Shown in pieces: positions 5,870 to 11,384 of a DNA stretch of 11,384 nt. A program made the position numbers and the translations under genes. Location: NCBI GenBank assembly GCA_030673995.1, contig DAOUYU010000043.1, forward strand, positions 1-11,384, in the 5' to 3' direction. A model generated the notes under the pieces. It searched no databases and was not told the origin of the DNA. It was given only the letters and a program-made list of their open reading frames with translations. Each line of letters starts with the position of its first letter. The first letter of the stretch is position 1. The DNA comes from Candidatus Aminicenantota bacterium. Its GTDB lineage: Bacteria; Acidobacteriota; Aminicenantia; Aminicenantales; Aminicenantaceae.

Positions 5870-7279
5870 TTATTTTGCGGTTTTTACGTAATTTTTTGAA
5901 GCATCAATGAGCTTTGTCGCATATTTATTCCTGGCGCTTAAGTAATCATTCATTAATTTGAAGAAAACGCCGCTAAGCGCCAGGACTGCTACCAGGTTTG
6001 GCAGCGAACAGACACCTACGGATATGGTTGCAAATACCCATAATTTATCAACATCAGCGATTCCTGCAAATATCACACCCGGGATTAAATAGAACCATTT
6101 AAGGTATTTCATCACTTTTTTGCTGAATACGTTTAAAACAGCGGTTTCAAAGTAAATAAAGAATCCGATTTGAGTGGACAGGCAGAAAGTCAGTATGGAG
6201 AAAGAGATCAATGCGCTTGAAAGACCTGTAGGGAGAACAGAGGAAAAAGCCTGGATGACCAGCTCTATGCCTGATTGCCCGTTTGATAAAACACCTGTGG
6301 AGAGGACAGCAAATGATGTTATCGTGCAGATAATAATTGTATCCATGAAGACTTCAAATGCTCCCCAGAGCCCCTGTTGAAAAGGATGTTTTGTGTTTGC
6401 TGTTGCATGGGCCATGGGTGCTGTGCCAAGGCCGGCTTCGTTAGATAGCATGCCTTTTGCCATGCCTTCTTTGATAGCTACAGCCACTGCCGCCCCTGCA
6501 AATCCTCCGGTGGCTGGTGCAGTTGCGAAGGCATACTTGAATATCATTCCGAACACCTCAGGAATTTTCTCACGGTTAAGGATAAGTATTGTTAATCCTC
6601 CAAAGATATATACAACGGACATGAGAGGAACGAGCTTTCCACAGAATTGCCCGATTCGCCTAATCCCGCCTATGACCACAAAACCTGTGATTATGGCCAT
6701 CGCTCCTGTTACCATGTAAGGATTAATATTATAGCTCGTCAAAAAGGCGCGACCTACTGTGTGTGCCTGGAGCAGGGATGCACTTAAAACAGCATTAATA
6801 AGCACACCTATACTGAACAGCTTGGCAAGAAATTTCCAGCCTAATGCTTTATTGATGTAATACATCGGTCCGCCGTGGAGGCGGCCTTTTTCATCGATAT
6901 CTCTGTAATGTACGGCGAGTGTTATCTCAGCAGTTTTAGTCATCATTCCGAGTAAAGCCAATAGCCACATCCAGAATATGGCTCCCGGCCTTCCGATTGA
7001 TAAAGCTGTGGCCACGCCCGCCATATTCCCCATTCCAACAGTACTGGCTAGAGCCGTGGTTGTGGCCTGGAAGGGTGTCATCTTTCCCTTTTCATCGGCT
7101 TCTGTCTTTTCAAAGATCTTCCCAAAGGTATTCTTCAGGATAAATCTGGATTTTCTTACCTGGAAGAAACCGGATTTCATTGAGAAAAACACAGCAACAA
7201 ATGCAATAAAGATCAGAGTCCACGGTCCCCAGAGTATGTCCTCGATCTTAGAGGCAAAATCCAGTATGCTTTCTAACAA
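5870..7279 (-). CDS. sodium:alanine/glycine symporter family protein (AgcS)
   Basis: A 469-aa polytopic inner-membrane transporter of the alanine or glycine:cation symporter family (TC 2.A.25), importing small amino acids with Na+ or H+. Visible signatures are TALASTVGMGNMAGVATAL (about 75-93), GGPMYYIN (about 136), FAGAAVAVAIKEGMAKG and GMLSNEAGLGTAPMAHA, with about ten or eleven hydrophobic segments and normal length. The start is TTG at 7279, supported by GAGGAG at 7293-7288 with an 8-nt spacer. This TTG directly follows the TGA of the decarboxylase, so the two cistrons abut with no gap and are likely translationally coupled. The ligand is presumably the amino acid (or related compound) handled by the neighbouring enzymes; the family usually carries Ala, Gly or Ser, and a hydantoin or aromatic substrate would be unusual. 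Confidence 0.95.
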   Translation of the reverse strand: MLESILDFASKIEDILWGPWTLIFIAFVAVFFSMKSGFFQVRKSRFILKNTFGKIFEKTEADEKGKMTPFQATTTALASTVGMGNMAGVATALSIGRPGAIFWMWLLALLGMMTKTAEITLAVHYRDIDEKGRLHGGPMYYINKALGWKFLAKLFSIGVLINAVLSASLLQAHTVGRAFLTSYNINPYMVTGAMAIITGFVVIGGIRRIGQFCGKLVPLMSVVYIFGGLTILILNREKIPEVFGMIFKYAFATAPATGGFAGAAVAVAIKEGMAKGMLSNEAGLGTAPMAHATANTKHPFQQGLWGAFEVFMDTIIICTITSFAVLSTGVLSNGQSGIELVIQAFSSVLPTGLSSALISFSILTFCLSTQIGFFIYFETAVLNVFSKKVMKYLKWFYLIPGVIFAGIADVDKLWVFATISVGVCSLPNLVAVLALSGVFFKLMNDYLSARNKYATKLIDASKNYVKTAK

Positions 7280-8650
7280 TCAAAAGGCTCCTCTTGCCAG
7301 GAATCGGATATAAAGGATTGTTTCCATCAAAGCTTCACTTGTCACAACAGGTGATATTGCCACCCAGCGCAGGACGGTTTTATTATCCAATTTGGTCATC
7401 GATATAGAGCGTTTGCCCTCTGTCATGATTCTCTCATAGATGTATTGCTGCAGATGATCCAGTTCTTTTTCCGGAAAGCCCTCAGGAATGATGCGGAAGC
7501 AGAGAATCCCTGTGTCAGGCTGGTGACACAGTTCTATATCAGGTTCGCTCTTAAGCTTATCAGCCGCAGCCTTGATCGCCTCAAGAGGAGCATGAAGCCT
7601 TTTGATCGCTTTCGCCATTCCCTGATATCGCAGGGAAGTCACAAGGGATAGGGCAGAAAAGGGCCGGGTGGATGGAGGAGACTTCAGCCCAGGATTTGGT
7701 GTAGAGTCCCTTTCAGGATTGAAATAATCGGCGTGAAGCACCATCCTGCGGAAGTCTTCCCGGCAGCGCACAAAAAGCAAAGAATTTGGGATGGGAGTTC
7801 CCAGTTGTTTGTGCGGATCCCAGGATACTGAATCCGCAAGTTCTATGCCTGAAAATAAAGGTTTCCATGCAGGAACAAGGCTGTAAGCCAATCCGTAGGC
7901 ACCATCCACATGAAGCCAGACATCGGAATTCTCACATAGCTTTACTATAGGGAGGATCGGATCAACCGAACCGGTGGAAGTCGTGCCTGCTGTAGCAACT
8001 ATGCAAAGGACTTCTTTTGTTCTTCTCTGATTTTTTAAGGTTTCTTCCATGCGTTTGACATCGATCCGGCGATTTCTGTCAACATCCAGAGTCACAAGAC
8101 AGTCTTCCCCAAGTCCCAAAATGCGCAGGGCATGCTTTAGGGAAAAATGTGCATCACAGGAAGCTAAGATTCTCAGATCGCCTGGATTTGCAAAGCCCTG
8201 CAGCCCTTTACGGGCAAAATCGAAACCGTTTTTTTCGGCTTTCCGGTGGAGTGCCATATACAAAGCTTGTTGATTGGCGTAGGTGCCGCAGTACATAAAA
8301 GTGGCATCAGAATCAGGGGAAAGTCCGAAGAGCCGGCACAAAGCTCTGCCGCACAGTTCTTCCAACATTGCTCCACCTGGAGAAACCTGCCAGTTTGTTA
8401 CACCTTGATTGTAGGTGAGGGCAATCTTTGCCCCGAATTCAGCTCCCTCTTCAGGGAACGAATTAAACATCGACTGGAATTCAGGCAGGTCATACCGCAT
8501 CAGGTGAGGGAGGAGGCGTTCTTTGACCAGTTTGGTTAAAGTCTTCAGGGAGATTCCTTGATCTTGAAAATCAACGAGAGGTTCTAAATCCAGGGCGACT
8601 TGTTCAGGTGGGGCTCCCGAGTATATGGAGGCTTTGGTGCTATTTTTCAT
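7280..8650 (-). CDS. group II PLP-dependent amino acid decarboxylase
   Basis: A 456-aa cytosolic fold type I PLP enzyme of the aromatic-L-amino-acid / glutamate / tyrosine decarboxylase group, converting an L-amino acid to its amine and CO2. Landmarks in order are CGTYANQQAL (121-130), the PLP-stacking His in DAHFSLKHA (H168), VATAGTTSTGS, the PLP-nitrogen Asp in HVDGAYG (D249) and the Schiff-base Lys in SWDPHKQLGTP (K281). The start is ATG at 8650. A frame open upstream to 8791 overlaps the hydantoinase and is rejected because AAGGAGG (8664-8658) sits 7 nt before 8650. It lies 43 nt after the hydantoinase and abuts the symporter. The substrate is not resolvable: the DPHKQLGTPIPNS loop differs from the usual NPHKWL of aromatic decarboxylases, so Tyr, Trp, Glu, Asp or a non-standard amino acid are all possible. 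Confidence 0.9.
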   Translation of the reverse strand: MKNSTKASIYSGAPPEQVALDLEPLVDFQDQGISLKTLTKLVKERLLPHLMRYDLPEFQSMFNSFPEEGAEFGAKIALTYNQGVTNWQVSPGGAMLEELCGRALCRLFGLSPDSDATFMYCGTYANQQALYMALHRKAEKNGFDFARKGLQGFANPGDLRILASCDAHFSLKHALRILGLGEDCLVTLDVDRNRRIDVKRMEETLKNQRRTKEVLCIVATAGTTSTGSVDPILPIVKLCENSDVWLHVDGAYGLAYSLVPAWKPLFSGIELADSVSWDPHKQLGTPIPNSLLFVRCREDFRRMVLHADYFNPERDSTPNPGLKSPPSTRPFSALSLVTSLRYQGMAKAIKRLHAPLEAIKAAADKLKSEPDIELCHQPDTGILCFRIIPEGFPEKELDHLQQYIYERIMTEGKRSISMTKLDNKTVLRWVAISPVVTSEALMETILYIRFLARGAF

Positions 8651-8657
8651 GGCTGTT

Positions 8658-8664
8658 CCTCCTT
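8658..8664 (-). promoter_or_regulatory. strong Shine-Dalgarno fixing the decarboxylase start
   Basis: AAGGAGG on the minus strand, 7 nt before the ATG at 8650, is a near-perfect anti-16S match. It rules out the longer frame running back to 8791. Confidence 0.8.
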
Positions 8665-8693
8665 GGAAAAAATGGACAGGCTTGATGTTAAAA

Positions 8694-10094
8694 TCATAGT
8701 GATGCCATGATGGACTGATTGAGCCTGCGGTGGAGATAGCGGCCTCTTCCTTTCTTGGCGAAACAGCGGTCTCCATCAATGATAAGCTCACCCCGGGAGA
8801 AGACTTTTTCGATTTTACCTCTTATCTCCATGTTTTCATAAGCAGACCAGTCAGTAGCCATGTGGAGAGATTCCTGGCTCATTGTCCATTTGGCATGAGG
8901 ATCAAAGAGTACAATATCCGCATCAGCGCATGGGGCGAGGCTTCCTTTTTGCGGTGCCAGACCGAACAGGTTGGCCGGCGTTGTTGAAACCAATTCAACA
9001 AATCTTTGTAGTGTAATCCGCCCTTTGGCTACACCCTCGGAATAGAGCAAGTTGAGCCGCGGTTCAATCCCCGGGATACCGTTGGGGCATTTGTCGAAGC
9101 GCTCCGCACCGAAGAGTTTTGCTTCCCACGAATAAGCCGCATCATCAGAGCTTACCATCGAAACACGGCCATCTTGAAGGCCTGCCCAGAGCCGGTCCTG
9201 GATGGATTGGCTTCTGAGTGGTGGGGAGCAGATCCATTTGATGCCGTCTTCTCGTTCCAGCATTTTGTCTGTAAAGATTAAATAATGAGTACATGTTTCA
9301 GCGAAAACATCCTGACCTTCACTCCGGGCCGTTCCAACAAGCTCAATGCCTTTGTCTGTTGCCATATGAACGATAAAGAGACGGCTCCCTGTTTCCCGCA
9401 CCAGTTGAATACAGCGGCCGATGGCTCTATTCTCGGCTTCCGGGGGCCTGCTTTTGGCATGGTAGACGGGTCTTGTCAGACCTGAATGGATCATCCGTGG
9501 AACGTTTTCTTCTATCATATCGTTGTCTTCGGCATGAACCATTAACATGCCGCCAGCGTCTCGCAAACGTTCTAAAATACATCTTAAATCCGAGTCTTTG
9601 ACCATAAGCCCCTCATTGCGATAAGTCATGTAGCACTTGATTGTCGGAGCTCCTTCTTCAACTATGAGTGGGATCTCATCTAAGACCTCTGGTCTGGGCT
9701 CCGTGATAACGGAATGTATTCCCCAGTCAACCAAAGCATGGCCTTCTGCTTCATCTTTTTTTTTCTTCAAAGTGTTCTTTAGAGAATCACCAGGGCTTTG
9801 GTTGGAAAAATCGATAATACTGGTAACACCGCCATAGGCAGCTGCCAGCGTGCCTGTGTAGTAATCATGCACGCTGGTCGTGTTCATAAATTCATCGTTG
9901 AAGTGGACATGGGTATCGACTGCACCTGGAAGCACGAGAAGACCTGCCGCATCAATTTCAGCATCAACCTTGTAATCTGAAATGTTGTCTAAAGCTGCGA
10001 TCCGTTCACCTCGAATAAGAACATCCTGTCGCGAGACAGTTTGTCCCAAAACGACTGTGCCTCCCCTGATCAATGTCGTCTTTGTTTTTGCCAC
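8694..10094 (-). CDS. D-hydantoinase / dihydropyrimidinase family cyclic amidohydrolase
   Basis: A 466-aa TIM-barrel amidohydrolase that opens hydantoin, dihydropyrimidine or allantoin-like rings to N-carbamoyl acids. All binuclear metal ligands appear at near-canonical positions: H62 and H64 (DTHVHF), carboxylated lysine K153 (IKCYMTY), H187 (MVHAED), H243 (IVHMATD) and D317 (SSDDAAY). Other matches are ICSPPLR, NGIPGIEPR and TTPANLFGLAPQKGSLAPCADADIVLFDP. The residue after the metal Asp is Asp rather than the usual His of GSDHC, which may alter substrate choice. The start is GTG at 10094 with GAAGGGA at 10106-10100, 5 nt away. A TTG at 10151 would add 19 residues but lies about where transcription should begin. 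First gene of the operon, downstream of a perfect palindrome. Hydantoinase is preferred over allantoinase because of the racemase and decarboxylase neighbours, but neither is proven. Confidence 0.92.
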   Translation of the reverse strand: MAKTKTTLIRGGTVVLGQTVSRQDVLIRGERIAALDNISDYKVDAEIDAAGLLVLPGAVDTHVHFNDEFMNTTSVHDYYTGTLAAAYGGVTSIIDFSNQSPGDSLKNTLKKKKDEAEGHALVDWGIHSVITEPRPEVLDEIPLIVEEGAPTIKCYMTYRNEGLMVKDSDLRCILERLRDAGGMLMVHAEDNDMIEENVPRMIHSGLTRPVYHAKSRPPEAENRAIGRCIQLVRETGSRLFIVHMATDKGIELVGTARSEGQDVFAETCTHYLIFTDKMLEREDGIKWICSPPLRSQSIQDRLWAGLQDGRVSMVSSDDAAYSWEAKLFGAERFDKCPNGIPGIEPRLNLLYSEGVAKGRITLQRFVELVSTTPANLFGLAPQKGSLAPCADADIVLFDPHAKWTMSQESLHMATDWSAYENMEIRGKIEKVFSRGELIIDGDRCFAKKGRGRYLHRRLNQSIMASL

Positions 10095-10099
10095 GACTT

Positions 10100-10106
10100 T
10101 CCCTTC
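10100..10106 (-). promoter_or_regulatory. ribosome binding site deciding the hydantoinase GTG start
   Basis: GAAGGGA on the minus strand lies 5 nt before GTG 10094. This start gives a protein whose metal ligands fall near canonical positions. The upstream TTG at 10151 has no comparable site. Confidence 0.55.
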
Positions 10107-10160
10107 ATTTTTTAGCGAAAGAATCTTAACACCCAAAAATTCTGAAGTCAAAAAATTACA

Positions 10161-10166
10161 ATTATC
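10161..10166 (-). promoter_or_regulatory. candidate -10 element for the hydantoinase operon
   Basis: GATAAT on the minus strand (5 of 6 to consensus) lies about 70 nt before the GTG at 10094. No good -35 exists at 17 nt; that position is taken by the 28-bp palindrome. This would suit a promoter controlled by a regulator bound at the palindrome. Confidence 0.35.
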
Positions 10167-10178
10167 ATTTTCGTCTTT

Positions 10179-10206
10179 GTAAGAGTTTGATTAATCAAAC
10201 TCTTAC
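10179..10206. promoter_or_regulatory. perfect 28-bp palindrome, probable operator
   Basis: The left half GTAAGAGTTTGATT is followed directly by its exact reverse complement, giving 14-bp arms with no spacer. It lies in the divergent region between the hydantoinase operon and the plus-strand sensor-like gene, 12 nt upstream of the operon's candidate -10 and 25 nt upstream of the first TTGACA on the other side. It lacks a following T-run and a GC-rich stem, so it is more likely a binding site for a dimeric regulator than a terminator. No regulator gene is visible in the window. Confidence 0.6.
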
Positions 10207-10262
10207 TGGCAATAGAAGAATAACAGTCCAGTTGACATTTAAAGACAATTTTTTACATTTTT

Positions 10263-10293
10263 TTGACATTTTGATAATTAAATTCGATATAAT
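10263..10293 (+). promoter_or_regulatory. consensus-like sigma-70 promoter for the right-edge gene
   Basis: TTGACA at 10263-10268 and TATAAT at 10288-10293 both match consensus exactly, with a 19-nt spacer, slightly longer than the ideal 17. Transcription would begin near 10300, giving a leader of about 110 nt before the ATG at 10411. A second TTGACATTT begins at 10232, 31 bp upstream, with only a poor -10 (TACATT at 10254). Confidence 0.6.
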
Positions 10294-10314
10294 TTGAGCA
10301 ATCTCATAAAATAA

Positions 10315-10398
10315 TATTGTCATTGCGATGAGCTAAGCGATGTGGCAATCTCAACAATTATATTGTCGTTGCGAGCGACTGAAGGGAGCGTGGCATAG
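10315..10398. repeat. two degenerate copies of a dispersed GTCATTGCGA-type repeat
   Basis: Copy 1 (10315-10358) starts TATTGTCATTGCGA and ends GTGGCAATCTCAACAAT. Copy 2 (10361-10398) starts TATTGTCGTTGCGA and continues with GGGAGCGTGGCATAG. A third partial tail, GAGCAATCTCATAA, lies at 10295-10308. Each copy has ATTGC/GCAAT-type dyad symmetry. The pattern resembles the GTCATTGCGAGCGAAGC...GCAATCTC intergenic repeat that I recall from many bacterial genomes. It occupies the predicted leader of the right-edge gene and ends 12 nt before its ATG. Apart from this, the palindrome and the promoters, 10095-10410 holds no gene I can support. Confidence 0.6.
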
Positions 10399-10410
10399 GG
10401 GAAATTCAAA

Positions 10411-11384
10411 ATGAAAATATTCACCCAGGAAATATTAGCCAGCAAGAAAATCATCCTTATTTTCCTTCTGGCAATTTTACTCCCTTCATTGATTGTCGGT
10501 TATCTAAGTTTAAGAACTATTGCTGAAAGGCGAGATGTAGTCAGAAAACTTCTTGAATCGAATCTATGGATTTCAGGTGAAGCTGTGCTTAAATCTATCG
10601 AGGGCGTGCTTCTTGATCACGAAAAACAAGCCCTAAAGCCCGAAAATTTCGCTCGTCTAACCAAGCAAAAAGAAACCGAGCAATACCTCTCTGATTATTC
10701 TAAATTATCAAAGGAGTTCGCAGGCCAACTATTTCTGCTTAACGCCGAGTACCAAATAATAATCCCTAAGACCGGAAATGAAGAAATTTCGATCATTCCA
10801 TTGGAAAAAAGTGTAATAGACAGCGAATTTGCCCAGGCTTTTAAGAGGGCGGAATTTTTTGAGTTCTCTCAAAAGAATTATTCTCGAGCTGCAAGATTAT
10901 ATCGCGATTGTACCTTAAGTGCTTCCTCAAAGCAGCTCAAGGCATTAGCCTTGGAAGCTTTGGGGCGCTGTCTTCTATCCTCAAGAAAATATAATGAGGC
11001 TTATAGAGCATACAACGAACTTTCTGCCCAATATGGCCAATTTCTGAATAAAGCGGGACATCCATATGATATATTGTCTGCCTTTCAATTATATGAAATT
11101 GAGCGGCGCCGAAAGCGAGAAGAGAATAGCCTGAAAATTTTGCTCGGACTCTATGGAAAAATAAGGAATGGAGGTTGGCTGATTAACCTTCCTGCCTATG
11201 ATTTTTTCATTGTCGAAATCGAGTCAATTCTCAATGATAAATTTACTAAAGGAAGATTTCCTGAAATTCGAGAATCTTATCTGGCCCTCCGAAAACAACA
11301 ATCTCCTTATCTACAGGCGTTGCTTTTTGCAGATTTTTTAAGGAGAGAGGCTGTTCCAAAGATAAAAGAAAAACTGACACTTTT
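10411..11384 (+). CDS. N-terminal part of a membrane-anchored, TPR-like putative sensor protein (3' truncated by window)
   Basis: The frame is open from ATG 10411 to the window edge (324 codons) without a stop. AGGGGA lies about 8 nt before the ATG. Residues 1-12 are short and basic, followed by one strong hydrophobic segment (about 13-34, KKIILIFLLAILLPSLIVGY). A helical, presumably extracytoplasmic region follows, with TPR-like repeats at about 145-215 (FSQKNYSRAARLYRDC, SSRKYNEAYRAYNEL). This is the N-terminal half typical of some sensor histidine kinases, with the second membrane segment and kinase domain expected beyond the window; that part is inference. It is divergent from the hydantoinase operon, so it could be a sensor for it, but nothing in the sequence proves the link. 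Confidence 0.7.
   Translation, partial: MKIFTQEILASKKIILIFLLAILLPSLIVGYLSLRTIAERRDVVRKLLESNLWISGEAVLKSIEGVLLDHEKQALKPENFARLTKQKETEQYLSDYSKLSKEFAGQLFLLNAEYQIIIPKTGNEEISIIPLEKSVIDSEFAQAFKRAEFFEFSQKNYSRAARLYRDCTLSASSKQLKALALEALGRCLLSSRKYNEAYRAYNELSAQYGQFLNKAGHPYDILSAFQLYEIERRRKREENSLKILLGLYGKIRNGGWLINLPAYDFFIVEIESILNDKFTKGRFPEIRESYLALRKQQSPYLQALLFADFLRREAVPKIKEKLTL

Noticed and set aside
8651..8791. 47-residue N-terminal extension of the decarboxylase
   Set aside because: It overlaps the end of the hydantoinase by 98 bp, while AAGGAGG sits 7 nt before the ATG at 8650, where family similarity also begins.
10095..10151. 19-residue N-terminal extension of the hydantoinase from TTG 10151
   Set aside because: It has no ribosome site, its start is at about the predicted transcription start, and the GTG at 10094 has GAAGGGA and puts the metal ligands near canonical numbering.
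10295..10398. CRISPR array
   Set aside because: Only two to three degenerate units with no regular spacers are present; they match a dispersed intergenic repeat pattern instead.
1..11384. tRNA or rRNA genes
   Set aside because: No cloverleaf with a TTC-arm consensus and no conserved rRNA segment was recognised on either strand by eye.

Overview
The window reads as bacterial chromosome of moderate GC (roughly low-to-mid 40s by eye). It has strong purine-rich Shine-Dalgarno sites, several TTG/GTG starts, dense intergenic palindromic repeats, an HD-GYP-type signalling protein, a TMTC-like glycosyltransferase and a sodium-coupled amino acid symporter. This would fit a Gram-negative, amino-acid-using anaerobe, for example Desulfobacterota or Aminicenantes/Acidobacteriota-like lineages. 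The sequence alone does not settle the taxonomy.

Layout. Positions 1-16 hold the first five codons of a minus-strand gene with a good ribosome binding site. Positions 17-516 hold no gene; they contain two repeat or palindrome elements (about 164-307 and 398-485). Positions 520-1884 (+) encode a class III aminotransferase. Positions 1947-2096 (-) encode a very small, highly charged protein with a YKGPERRSG motif and ERR/DRR repeats. Positions 2265-4001 (-) encode an AT-rich, TMTC-like GT-C membrane glycosyltransferase with a C-terminal TPR tail. Positions 4211-5173 (+) encode a membrane HD-GYP-related phosphohydrolase whose GYP motif has been replaced.

Positions 10094 to 5184 (-) form a tight four-gene operon. 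In transcription order it encodes a hydantoinase/dihydropyrimidinase, a group II PLP-dependent amino acid decarboxylase, an AgcS-type sodium:amino acid symporter and an Asp/Glu/hydantoin racemase. Junctions are 43, 0 and 11 nt, each with a clear Shine-Dalgarno. The content suggests uptake of an amino acid or hydantoin-like compound, racemisation, ring opening and decarboxylation. No N-carbamoylase is present.

Upstream of this operon, 10095-10410 is a divergent regulatory region. It holds a perfect 28-bp palindrome (10179-10206), a consensus-like plus-strand promoter (TTGACA/TATAAT) and two degenerate copies of a dispersed repeat. From 10411 to the right edge (+) runs the 5' part of a membrane-anchored protein with an extracytoplasmic, TPR-like region. 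It is probably a sensor, cut off by the window end.

The most noteworthy items are the hydantoinase-decarboxylase-symporter-racemase operon with its palindromic operator candidate, the degenerate HD-GYP protein, and the small charged protein that is easily missed in annotation.
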